A stretch of DNA of 64,000 nt, from assembly GCA_000471925.1 (NCBI GenBank), contig CP006667.1, positions 2,418,001-2,482,000 of the forward strand. Reading direction: 5' to 3'. Positions within the stretch are counted from its first letter, which is position 1. Each line of letters starts with the position of its first letter. The DNA comes from Ralstonia pickettii DTP0602 (GTDB lineage: Bacteria; Pseudomonadota; Gammaproteobacteria; Burkholderiales; Burkholderiaceae). Of the stretch, positions 19,573 through 28,667 are shown in pieces. The position numbers and the translations under genes are program-made. The notes beneath the pieces were generated by a model, which was not told the DNA's origin, did not search any database, and saw nothing but the letters and a program-made list of their open reading frames with translations.

Positions 19573-20553
19573 TCAGGCGGCCATCACCTGCTGCGCCAGT
19601 TCGCCGATGCCAGAGGCATCGAGCTTGTAGTGCGCGTACAGGTGGGTCGGTGGCGCGATCAGGCTGTATTCGTCGAGGATGCCGTGGCGCACCAGCCGCG
19701 TGCCCGCGCCGGCATCGGCCAGCACCTCGGCCACCGCGCCGCCCAGGCCGCCCAGCACGTTGTGCTCTTCCACCGTCATGATCGTTTTGGAGCGCGCTGC
19801 CGCGCGCAGCACCGCCTCGCGGTCGAGCGGCTTGACGGTGGCCATGTCGATCATGCCGACCGAGCGGCCCGCTGCATTCAGGCGCTTTGCCGCTTCCAGC
19901 GCCGGATGCACGGTCGAACCGGTCGCGATCAGCGTCAGCTCTTCGCCCTGCAGGTGCTCGATCGCCTTGCCGAATTCGAAGGTGATGCCTTCGTCGTAGA
20001 CGGCGGGCTCGCGGCCGCGGCCGATGCGGAAATAGATCGGCCGGGCATGGTCCTTCGATGCATGGATCGCCGCGCGCAACTGCGGGCCGTCGGCCGGTGC
20101 GACCACGGTCAGGTCCGCGATCGAGCGCATGATGGCCAGGTCCTCGGTGGCATGGTGCGACGTGCCGTAGAAGCCCAGCGAGATGCCGGCGTGATGGCCG
20201 ATCAAGCGCACCGGCAGCGCGCAATAGGCCACGTCCATGCGGATCTGCTCGCAGCACAGCAGCGCGAGGAACGAGGCAAAGGTGGCGACGAAGGGCGTGT
20301 AGCCAGCGGTCGCCATGCCAGCCGCGGCCGTCACCATGTTCTGCTCGGAAATGCCGAACTGGATATAGCGGTCCGGATACCGTTGGGCAAAGCGACTCAG
20401 TCCGTTCGAATACTGCAGGTCGGCGGAGCCGGCGAGCACCGGCGCGCCCGCTTCGACCAGATCGATCAGGCCGTCGGACAGGTAGCTGAGGCCGGGTGTG
20501 ATCGCGTTCAGGCCGCGGTATTGCCAGGAGTCCTTGGAGAGTGGCTGGTTCAT
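19573..20553 (-). CDS. Transketolase, C-terminal (pyrimidine/transketolase_C) subunit
   Basis: 326 residues, corresponding to the second half of a transketolase. The Glu that activates thiamine diphosphate sits in QFGISEQNMV (Glu70), followed by FVATFASFLALLCCEQIRMD and GHHAGISLGFYGTSHHATED, then a transketolase_C domain (IATGSTVHPALEAAK, MIDMATVKPLDREAV, EEHNVLGGLGGAVAEVL). It works only with the N-terminal subunit encoded 5 bases upstream. Split transketolases of this kind are often dedicated to special sugar or cofactor pathways rather than the pentose-phosphate cycle. Confidence 0.93.
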   Translation of the reverse strand: MNQPLSKDSWQYRGLNAITPGLSYLSDGLIDLVEAGAPVLAGSADLQYSNGLSRFAQRYPDRYIQFGISEQNMVTAAAGMATAGYTPFVATFASFLALLCCEQIRMDVAYCALPVRLIGHHAGISLGFYGTSHHATEDLAIMRSIADLTVVAPADGPQLRAAIHASKDHARPIYFRIGRGREPAVYDEGITFEFGKAIEHLQGEELTLIATGSTVHPALEAAKRLNAAGRSVGMIDMATVKPLDREAVLRAAARSKTIMTVEEHNVLGGLGGAVAEVLADAGAGTRLVRHGILDEYSLIAPPTHLYAHYKLDASGIGELAQQVMAA

Positions 20554-20558
20554 TGCGG

Positions 20559-21446
20559 TCAGTCCTTTGCGAGAATTTCTTCGATGGCGCGCTGCGCGTC
20601 GTCCGGGGCCAGGTAGCCCAGGTGCCAGCCCGGCTCGGTCTCCATGTAGGAAACGCCCTTGCCCTTGACGGTCTTGGCGATCACGCACACGGGCTGCGTG
20701 CGTGCGGTGTCGGCACGCAGCCGGCGCAGCAGCGCGGTCAGCGCCGCCACATCGTGGCCGTCGACGGTATGCACTTCCCAGCCGAACGCCTTCCACTTGG
20801 CGTCGAGCGGCTCGATGCCCATCACCTCGTCGACCGCGCCGTCGAGCTGGTAGCCGTTGCGGTCGACGATGGCGATCAGCCGGCCGGTGCGATGGTGCGC
20901 GGCCGACATCGCCGCCTCCCACACCTGCCCCTCCTGCATCTCGCCGTCGCCCAGCATCACGAAGGTGGTGAAGTCCTGGCCCGCATGCCGGCCCGCGAGC
21001 GCCATGCCCAGCCCGGCGGACAGCGCATGCCCGATCGAGCCCGAGCTGAAATCGATGCCGGGCACCTTGCGCATGTCGGGGTGGTCCCCCAGCGGGCTGC
21101 CCAGCCGGGTGTAGTCATCCAGCCATTCCCTGGGAAAGAAGCCGAGGTCGGCCAGGATCGGGAACAGCCCCACCGCGGCGTGGCCCTTGCCCATCAGGAA
21201 GCGGTCGCGCCCGGGCCAGGCCGGCTCGCCGCGCCGCAGCTTCATCACGTCGTAGTAGATCGCGGCGAAGGTCTCGGCCGCGGAGAACACCGAGGTGTAG
21301 TGGCCGGTCTTGGCGATCTCGATCAGGCGGATCGTCTCCAGGCGCACGAAGGTGGCGCGCTCCCTGAGCATCGCCACCTGTTCGACGCTGGGCGCGAACG
21401 GGTCGGCGGCGGTACTGACGAGCGCAGGTGCTACAGGCTGGTTCAT
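20559..21446 (-). CDS. Transketolase, N-terminal (thiamine diphosphate-binding) subunit
   Basis: 295 residues. The ThDP/metal motif is GDGEMQEGQVWEA (Gly166-Asp-Gly) with Asn197 about 30 residues on, as required. GKGHAAVGLFPILADLG, GSPLGDHPDM and SGSIGHALSAGLGMALA are also transketolase signatures. ATG 21446 is preceded by GGAGA. It opens the tkt-ABC-SDR part of the operon. The palindromic site A (21461-21484) lies 15 bases upstream, which would place operator binding over its promoter. Confidence 0.94.
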   Translation of the reverse strand: MNQPVAPALVSTAADPFAPSVEQVAMLRERATFVRLETIRLIEIAKTGHYTSVFSAAETFAAIYYDVMKLRRGEPAWPGRDRFLMGKGHAAVGLFPILADLGFFPREWLDDYTRLGSPLGDHPDMRKVPGIDFSSGSIGHALSAGLGMALAGRHAGQDFTTFVMLGDGEMQEGQVWEAAMSAAHHRTGRLIAIVDRNGYQLDGAVDEVMGIEPLDAKWKAFGWEVHTVDGHDVAALTALLRRLRADTARTQPVCVIAKTVKGKGVSYMETEPGWHLGYLAPDDAQRAIEEILAKD

Positions 21447-21460
21447 CTCACATCTCCAAT

Positions 21461-21484
21461 TTTTTGATGCATCATATATCCTCG
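21461..21484. promoter_or_regulatory. Candidate GntR operator, site A
   Basis: Read toward the transketolase gene the core is GAGGATATATGATGCATCA. It shares AGGATATAT with site B and ATATGATG with site C, so it looks like a hybrid of the two. It contains the 10-bp palindrome TGATGCATCA. AT-rich island in a GC-rich genome, 15 bases from the start codon. Confidence 0.6.
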
Positions 21485-21525
21485 TAATGTGCAAAAGCAT
21501 GAGCGGCTGGCAGCCATGGCGGCCG

Positions 21526-21687
21526 TCAGATGCCGCCCAAGCAGAGGTACTTCAGTTCCAGGTAGTCTTCGATGCCGTGGCGCGCACCCTCGCGCCCGAG
21601 CCCGGATTCCTTGCTGCCGCCGAAGGGCGCCATGGCGGTCGAGATCAGGCCGCGCGTGCGCAGCAATTCAGCATCGCGCAGTTTCAT
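21526..21687 (-). pseudogene. 3' remnant of a succinate-semialdehyde dehydrogenase gene (gabD-like)
   Basis: 53 codons whose translation contains [20 protein letters not shown] followed by [16 protein letters not shown], the extreme C-terminus of NAD(P)-dependent succinate-semialdehyde dehydrogenases. The catalytic Cys/Glu domain and cofactor-binding domain are absent. The fragment's ATG overlaps the stop of the upstream dehydrogenase as ATGA (21684-21687), so it may still be translated by coupling. It lies exactly between the GldA-like gene and operator site A, and marks a deletion or recombination junction. Confidence 0.82.
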
Positions 21688-22793
21688 GATGCCTCCGCTG
21701 GTTGCAGCATTTGCAGCGCGCGCGCATTCACCGCGCGCATCGCCGCGACCAGGTCGTCGGCGTCCAGCTCGCGCATGAAGTTGCGGATATGGGGCGCAGC
21801 CAGCGAGAGCTCGGCGGCATGGCGCAGCTCGTCCTGGGTCGCATCGGGCAGTCCCAGGTCGGCGAGGCACAAGGGCAAGCCAATGCGGCGGTACAGCGCT
21901 TCGACCTCGATGCGCACCAAGTCGTCGCGCCGTTCCAGTTCCAGCTGCACCAGCAGGCCAAAGGCCACCTGCAGCCCGTGCGGCGCGTGACTGGCTTCGC
22001 GCAGCGCCGACAGCCCGCGCGTCAGCGCATGCGCGATCGACAAGCCGCCGCTCTCGAAGCCGAGGCCCGACATCAGGATGGTGGCCTCCACCACGCGCTC
22101 GAACGCGGGCGTGGGCGCGCCGGTACCGGCGGCGGCCAGCGCATCTTCCGCGTCCGCCATCAGCACCGCGTGACAGGCACGCGCCAGCGCTGCGGCCGAC
22201 AGCAACGGGCGCGTGCCGAACATATTGCGCCCCGCCGGCGCACACGCGCATTGCTCGGCCTCGAACGATTTCGAGATGGCGTCGCCGATGCCCGCCAGCA
22301 ACATCGATGCGGGCGCCTGGGCGATCAGCGCGGTGTCAGCAATCACGCTGCTGGGGCTATATGGCAGGTGCCGCACGGCCAGCAGGCGGTGCGCCTCGTC
22401 ATACAGCACATAGTTCTTGCTGGTCGGCGCGTCGTTGGACGCGACCGTGGGCACGGTGATCACCGGCACGCCGAAGTGGTCGGCCAGTGCCTTGCCCGCA
22501 TCGATGCTGCGCCCGCCGCCAGCGGCTATCACCAGGTCGGGCCGTGCCGGGCCGGCCTCGTCGGCCAGGCGCGCCACCAGGCCGGGCGTCAACGCTTCGT
22601 CGAAGCTGGCGCGGCGCGTCGCCACGCCAGCCTGTTCGCACTGGCGCGCCAGCCGCTCGCCGACCATGTCCATCACCATGCGGTCGGCCACCAGCAAGGC
22701 ATCGCTGCCCACGCGCGCGGCATGCTCTCCCAGCACCTCGATGGCTCCCGCGCCCTGGACGTAGCGCCCGGGCGATCCAAATACTGCTTGCAC
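21684..22793 (-). CDS. Iron/zinc-dependent dehydrogenase, glycerol dehydrogenase family
   Basis: 369 residues from GTG 22793, chosen because AGAGGAG lies 7 bases upstream; a longer frame to 22880 would run through the palindrome of site B. The family NAD-binding motif [15 protein letters not shown] is at about 90-104. The metal ligands align with GldA: Asp171 (GIGDAISK), His255 (SIAHALT) and His272 ([10 protein letters not shown]). The fold is shared by glycerol, glycerol-1-phosphate and dehydroquinate-synthase-like enzymes. First gene of the minus-strand operon. The substrate is probably a polyol or hydroxyketone (inference). Confidence 0.9.
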   Translation of the reverse strand: MQAVFGSPGRYVQGAGAIEVLGEHAARVGSDALLVADRMVMDMVGERLARQCEQAGVATRRASFDEALTPGLVARLADEAGPARPDLVIAAGGGRSIDAGKALADHFGVPVITVPTVASNDAPTSKNYVLYDEAHRLLAVRHLPYSPSSVIADTALIAQAPASMLLAGIGDAISKSFEAEQCACAPAGRNMFGTRPLLSAAALARACHAVLMADAEDALAAAGTGAPTPAFERVVEATILMSGLGFESGGLSIAHALTRGLSALREASHAPHGLQVAFGLLVQLELERRDDLVRIEVEALYRRIGLPLCLADLGLPDATQDELRHAAELSLAAPHIRNFMRELDADDLVAAMRAVNARALQMLQPAEAS

Positions 22794-22838
22794 GTTGTCT
22801 CCTCTCGCTGTCACGCGGCGCTCGCCGCTTTGCCGTAC

Positions 22839-22864
22839 ATGATATAGGATATATCCTACATCAT
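22839..22864. promoter_or_regulatory. Candidate GntR operator, site B (26-bp near-perfect palindrome)
   Basis: Left half ATGATATAGGATA and right half TATCCTACATCAT pair at 12 of 13 positions; the inner 14 bases TAGGATATATCCTA are a perfect palindrome. It lies between the divergent GldA-like (start 22793) and shikimate-dehydrogenase-like (start 22929) genes, so one bound dimer could control both promoters. Confidence 0.75.
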
Positions 22865-22928
22865 CGCCGTAAGCAGACAAGCAACTTTTTTTTGCGTACT
22901 AACCCCGATGCCAGTCCAGGAGACACTC

Positions 22929-23759
22929 ATGCAGCCAGCCGATCTTCAGCCCCGCGCCGCCATCAACGGCCATACCCGCGTCATCGTGATCCTCGCCTAC
23001 CCCACCCACCACGTGCGCACGCCGTCATTCTTCAATGCCTATATGGCCGAGTCCGGCACCAACGCGGTCCTGGTGCCCTGGCAGATCGCGCCCGCGCAGT
23101 TGGCCGAGGCAGTACGCGGCCTGCGCGAGGTCGAGAACCTGGCGGGCCTGATCATCACCGTGCCGCATAAGCAGGCGATGGCAGGCCTTTGCGATGAACT
23201 GGAAGGGATTGCCGCAGACCTGGAGGTCTGCAACGTGGTGCGGCGCACGGCCGATGGCCGCTTCATTGGCGCGATGTACGACGGCATTGGCTTTGTCGAA
23301 GGGATGCGCCGCAACCAGATCGACCCGGCAGGCAAGCGCACCCTGCTGCTCGGCGCCGGCGGAGCTGCCACGGCAGTGGCCGCCGCGCTGCTCGATGCCG
23401 GCGTGGCGCAGCTGACCGTGGTGAACCGTACGCGCGAAAAGGCGGAGGACCTGGCGGCGCTGCTTAAGGCGCGCCGACCGGGTGCCGCAGTGCAGGCCGC
23501 CGCCAGTCCGGATGGCGACTGGGAACTGGTCGTCAACGGCACCTCGCTGGGCCTGAAGGCGGACGACCCGCTACCGCTCGACCCCGCCCTGCTGCGCCCC
23601 GGCACCATCGTCGCCGAGGTCATCATGCAGCCGGCCGAGACCGCCCTGCTGGTGGCGGCACGGGCGCGCGGCTGCCGCGTGCATCGCGGCGAGCACATGG
23701 TTACCGCGCAGATCCGGCTACTGGCCGACTACCTGCTTGGCGAGGGGCGCGAACAATAG
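22929..23759 (+). CDS. Shikimate/quinate dehydrogenase-like oxidoreductase (AroE family, atypical)
   Basis: 276 residues from ATG 22929, preceded by AGGAGACACTC. AroE-family features: catalytic Lys81 in TVPHKQAM, Asn102 in CNVV, Asp118 in YDGIGF, and the NADP-type loop GAGGAATAVAAALLDAG with NRT after the next strand. The substrate-carboxylate motif is not SxS: the equivalent of HSxS reads HHVRT (residues 27-31), so Val and Thr replace the two serines. It may act on something other than shikimate. Divergent from the GldA-like gene, followed by the GntR gene 81 bases on. Confidence 0.85.
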   Translation: MQPADLQPRAAINGHTRVIVILAYPTHHVRTPSFFNAYMAESGTNAVLVPWQIAPAQLAEAVRGLREVENLAGLIITVPHKQAMAGLCDELEGIAADLEVCNVVRRTADGRFIGAMYDGIGFVEGMRRNQIDPAGKRTLLLGAGGAATAVAAALLDAGVAQLTVVNRTREKAEDLAALLKARRPGAAVQAAASPDGDWELVVNGTSLGLKADDPLPLDPALLRPGTIVAEVIMQPAETALLVAARARGCRVHRGEHMVTAQIRLLADYLLGEGREQ

Positions 23760-23790
23760 CGCGCCACACCGGAACGGGTGCAATCCGAGA

Positions 23791-23814
23791 GGGCACATCA
23801 TATATGATGTGTCC
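23791..23814. promoter_or_regulatory. Candidate GntR operator, site C
   Basis: CACATCATATATGATGTG (23794-23811) is a perfect 18-bp palindrome, extended to 24 bases with one mismatch (GGG.../...TCC ends). It lies 26 bases before the GntR start codon, a position suited to autoregulation. Confidence 0.75.
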
Positions 23815-23840
23815 ATATATCGACGGTTGAGGCAGGACCC

Positions 23841-24524
23841 ATGAAAGAGCTCGCGCGGGTGGAGAAAAGCAATCTCTCTTCCCGAGTCTATGAACAGATC
23901 CGCTCCGCACTGATGAGCGGCAAGTACGTGCCCGGCGAACGTCTGCGCGTGGCCGATCTCGCGCAATCGCTGGGCACCAGTTCGACGCCGGTGCGCGAGG
24001 CGATCTTCCGGCTGGTCAGCGAACAGGCGCTGACCATGACTGCCGCCACCTCGATCACCGTACCCGAACTGGATCCCGACACCGTCGCGGAAATCCAGTT
24101 GATGCGCACGCTGCTGGAAGGTGCCGCTGCCGAGGCCGCCGCGCTGCGCATCACGCCGCAGGAAATCGCGCGGCTGCGCAAGACGCACGAAGCCTTTATC
24201 AAGGCCGTCGCGGTCAGCCCGCGCGAGGCCGCGGCGCAGAACCGCAAGTTTCATTTCGAGCTGATGGCGGCATCGCGGCTGACCAACCTGTATGCGGTGG
24301 TCGAAAGCATGTGGGTGCGCATGGGTCCGCTGCTGCACATCTTCCATACCGAACTGCGCGCCAGCCGCGAAAGCCTGGACTCGCATCCGCACTACCGGGT
24401 GCTCGACGGACTGGAGCGCCATGACCCGGCCACCGCCTCGCAGGCGATCCGCGATGACATTCAGTGGGGCAAGACGGTGTTGCTGGAATGGATGGCGATG
24501 CGTGAAGAGCGCGAGTCCGCCTGA
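23841..24524 (+). CDS. GntR-family transcriptional regulator, FCD subfamily
   Basis: 227 residues. The N-terminal winged helix (about 10-75) shows SSRVYEQIRSALMSGKYVPG and TSSTPVREAIFRLVSEQAL, the GntR signature. The C-terminal FCD helical ligand domain begins with VAEIQLMRTLLEGAAAEAAA and carries the metal/ligand histidines in FHFELMAASR and HPHYRVLDGLERHD. FCD proteins usually sense organic acids or sugar acids. It is the natural regulator of the adjacent operon through sites A-C. Confidence 0.93.
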   Translation: MKELARVEKSNLSSRVYEQIRSALMSGKYVPGERLRVADLAQSLGTSSTPVREAIFRLVSEQALTMTAATSITVPELDPDTVAEIQLMRTLLEGAAAEAAALRITPQEIARLRKTHEAFIKAVAVSPREAAAQNRKFHFELMAASRLTNLYAVVESMWVRMGPLLHIFHTELRASRESLDSHPHYRVLDGLERHDPATASQAIRDDIQWGKTVLLEWMAMREERESA

Positions 24525-24600
24525 ACCGACCCGGCTGGTCGGCGCCGGATCCGGCGCCAGGAAGCGTAGTGCTTGTCTTGCTGCCGGGCACCTGGCACCG

Positions 24601-24637
24601 GCTGGCATGTGCCAGCGACCTTTCAGTCGCTGGCACA
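24601..24637. terminator. Convergent-gene hairpin region with alternative stems
   Basis: TGTGCCAGCGAC (24608-24619) pairs perfectly with GTCGCTGGCACA (24626-24637) around a 6-base loop. The overlapping GCTGGCA-TG-TGCCAGC (24601-24616) forms a competing stem. It sits between the convergent GntR and guaA genes. No long T-tract, so termination is inferred from position only. Confidence 0.45.
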
Positions 24638-24677
24638 GGAGGCTACAGGACCCTGCCGGGCCCTGCCTGAGCCGGAT

Positions 24678-26297
24678 TTACTCCCACTCAATCGTCGCCG
24701 GCGGCTTCCCCGACACGTCATACACAACCCGATTCAGCCCACGCACTTCATTGATGATCCGGTTCGAACAACGCCCCAGCAGCGCATACGGCAGGTGCGC
24801 CCAGTGCGCCGTCATGAAGTCGGTGGTCTGCACCGCGCGCAGCGCGACGACGTAGTCGTAGGTACGGCCATCGCCCATCACGCCGACTGACTTCACCGGC
24901 AGGAACACCGCAAACGCCTGGCTGGTCAGGTCATACCAGCTCTTGCCGACCTGGGCCGGCTCGCACAGGCCCGCGGCGGCGTCCTGTTCGGTGGCGATGG
25001 TCTTGCGCAGCTCTTCGATGAAGATAGCATCGGCGCGGCGCAGCAGCTCGGCGTATTCACGCTTGACCTCGCCCAGGATACGCACGCCCAGGCCCGGGCC
25101 CGGGAACGGGTGGCGGTAGACCATTTCCGGCGGCAAGCCCAGCTCCACGCCGAGCTCGCGCACTTCGTCCTTGAACAGGTCGCGCAGCGGCTCGAGCAGC
25201 TTCAGGCCCAGCGTTTCCGGCAGGCCGCCCACGTTGTGGTGGCTCTTGATGGTGGTGGCCTTCTTGGTCTTGGTGCCGCCCGATTCCACCACGTCCGGAT
25301 AGATCGTGCCCTGCGCCAGCCACTTGGCGTTGGTCAACTTCTTGGCCTCGGCCTGGAACACTTCGACGAACTCGCGGCCGATGATCTTGCGCTTCTGCTC
25401 GGGATCGGTCACGCCGGCGAGGTGGCCGAGGAATTGTTCGGAGGCGTCGATATGCACGACCTTGGCGTGCAGGCGGCCGGCGAACATCTCCATCACCATC
25501 TTGCCTTCGTCCTGGCGCAGCAGGCCGTGGTCGACGAAGACGCAGGTGAGCTGGTCGCCGATGGCGCGGTGGATCAGCGCAGCGGCCACGGACGAATCGA
25601 CGCCGCCCGACAGGCCCAGGATCACTTCCTCGTCGCCCACTTGCTCGCGGATCTTGGCGACGGCTTCCTCGATGTGGTCGCGCATGACCCAGTCAGGCTG
25701 GCAGCCGGCGATGCCGAGCACGAAGCGCTCCAGCATCTGGCGGCCCTTGACGGTGTGCGTGACCTCGGGGTGGAACTGCACGGCGTAGTAGTGACGCGCC
25801 TCGTCGGCCATGCCGGCGATCGGGCAGCTCGGCGTCGAGGCCATCAGCTTGAAACCCGGCGGCAGGCCGGTGACCTTGTCGCCGTGGCTCATCCAGACCT
25901 TGAGCATGCCGTGGCCTTCCGGCGTGCGGAAATCCTCGACGTCCTTGAGCAGCGCGGTATGGCCGTGGGCGCGCATCTCGGCGTAGCCGAATTCGCGCTG
26001 GTCGCTCCACTCGACCTTGCCGCCCAGTTGAACGGCCATGGTCTGCATGCCGTAGCAGATACCCAGCACCGGCACGCCCAGGTCCCACACCGCCTGCGGC
26101 GCGCGCAGCTGGTGGTCTTCATAGGTGCTGGCGTGGCTGCCCGACAAGATGATGGCCTTGGGGGCGTACTCGCGCACGAAGTCGTCGGAGACGTCGTTGG
26201 GGTGGATTTCGCAGTAGACGTGCGCCTCGCGGACGCGGCGGGCGATCAGCTGCGTGACCTGCGAGCCGAAATCAAGAATGAGGATTTTGTCGTGCAT
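24678..26297 (-). CDS. guaA: GMP synthase (glutamine-hydrolysing)
   Basis: 539 residues. The class I glutamine amidotransferase domain is at about 1-205, with nucleophile Cys81 in GICYGMQTM and the His/Glu of FHPEVTHT. The ATP pyrophosphatase domain has the P-loop [14 protein letters not shown]. The C-terminal dimerisation domain ends [17 protein letters not shown]. Converts XMP to GMP in the cytoplasm. Its start overlaps the membrane-protein gene upstream by 26 bases, and guaB, the preceding enzyme in the pathway, lies just beyond, so guaB-orf-guaA behaves as one operon. Confidence 0.97.
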   Translation of the reverse strand: MHDKILILDFGSQVTQLIARRVREAHVYCEIHPNDVSDDFVREYAPKAIILSGSHASTYEDHQLRAPQAVWDLGVPVLGICYGMQTMAVQLGGKVEWSDQREFGYAEMRAHGHTALLKDVEDFRTPEGHGMLKVWMSHGDKVTGLPPGFKLMASTPSCPIAGMADEARHYYAVQFHPEVTHTVKGRQMLERFVLGIAGCQPDWVMRDHIEEAVAKIREQVGDEEVILGLSGGVDSSVAAALIHRAIGDQLTCVFVDHGLLRQDEGKMVMEMFAGRLHAKVVHIDASEQFLGHLAGVTDPEQKRKIIGREFVEVFQAEAKKLTNAKWLAQGTIYPDVVESGGTKTKKATTIKSHHNVGGLPETLGLKLLEPLRDLFKDEVRELGVELGLPPEMVYRHPFPGPGLGVRILGEVKREYAELLRRADAIFIEELRKTIATEQDAAAGLCEPAQVGKSWYDLTSQAFAVFLPVKSVGVMGDGRTYDYVVALRAVQTTDFMTAHWAHLPYALLGRCSNRIINEVRGLNRVVYDVSGKPPATIEWE

Positions 26298-26883
26298 GAT
26301 GGGCCGATGGCGTGTCTTCCGTTGCGGGCTCGGTCACGACTTCCGTGCCGGGGCCATAGCCCGGCGGCGGTGTGATGACCGGCTCGCGCCGGTATTCTGG
26401 GGTATTCGTGTGGCGCGCCGCGGGGGCGACGCCGGGTTCCTTCCTGGTTTCCTGTTCCTGCAGTGCGCGTTCCATCTTCAGTTGCCGTTCGCGCTCGCGC
26501 ACGCGCCTTGCCGCGGGAATCTGCACCACGGCAAAAAACGCCAGCACCACGGCGATGGTAGGCAGCCAGATCTTGCCGGCGCCTTCCAGCGGCAGCTCCA
26601 GGAACACCATCCAGCCGATGATCAGCAATGCGCTGGCCAGGTTCACATAGCCGGCCGTGCGCGCCACCGGCACCGTCAGCTGGCCGTTGAACGCGGCCTG
26701 CCACAGCAGCACGGACAGCCCAACCAGGGCCACGCCCAGCAACTGCCCGAACAGGGCCGGCTGCGGCTGCGGCAACTGCAGTGCCGCATACAGCGTGGTG
26801 AACGGGGACATCAACAGCAGGATGCCCAGCAGCAAATCCACCAGGGCATCGAAAAACAGCACGGCTCGCAGCAATACCTTCAT
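26272..26883 (-). CDS. Small inner-membrane protein of unknown function inside the gua operon
   Basis: 203 residues. About four hydrophobic helices lie in the first 120 residues ([20 protein letters not shown] is the first). A charged coiled stretch ([20 protein letters not shown]) and a Pro-rich tail ([17 protein letters not shown]) follow, probably cytoplasmic. Not recognised as a named family. It is sandwiched between guaB and guaA and overlaps guaA by 26 bases, so it is almost certainly co-expressed with purine synthesis genes. Whether that has functional meaning is unknown. Confidence 0.8.
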   Translation of the reverse strand: MKVLLRAVLFFDALVDLLLGILLLMSPFTTLYAALQLPQPQPALFGQLLGVALVGLSVLLWQAAFNGQLTVPVARTAGYVNLASALLIIGWMVFLELPLEGAGKIWLPTIAVVLAFFAVVQIPAARRVRERERQLKMERALQEQETRKEPGVAPAARHTNTPEYRREPVITPPPGYGPGTEVVTEPATEDTPSAHHARQNPHS

Positions 26884-27065
26884 TGGCGCTCCTCGTCTTG
26901 GGCCCGGCCGAGGGTGCGGCTGGCGTCAAGACAACGCCGGCATGGCGTGGCCAGGGCCGGATGGGATTCCGGTCTGGCGAAGGCCGCGCCAGCAGTGGCG
27001 CGCCCTCGCCCCGACGATCGTGCCGTTGCGCGCCGCCGCGAGGCGACGGGCGCAACCGCTGCGCG

Positions 27066-28561
<1,496 letters not shown>

Positions 28562-28600
28562 CAGGAATGCGCGCTTTGCTGATGCACCGCAATGGGGTTC

Positions 28601-28618
28601 AGAACCCGTACGGGTTCT
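28601..28618. promoter_or_regulatory. Perfect 18-bp palindrome between guaB and a DMT transporter
   Basis: AGAACCCGTACGGGTTCT, about 40 bases upstream of the guaB -10 and 50 bases before the divergent transporter start. The position and perfect dyad symmetry suggest a repressor or activator site; the binding protein is unknown. Confidence 0.6.
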
Positions 28619-28667
28619 AGATGCCGTCTGCTATGCTCCTCGTCTTTTTACTCGGGCGAAGCGAAGT

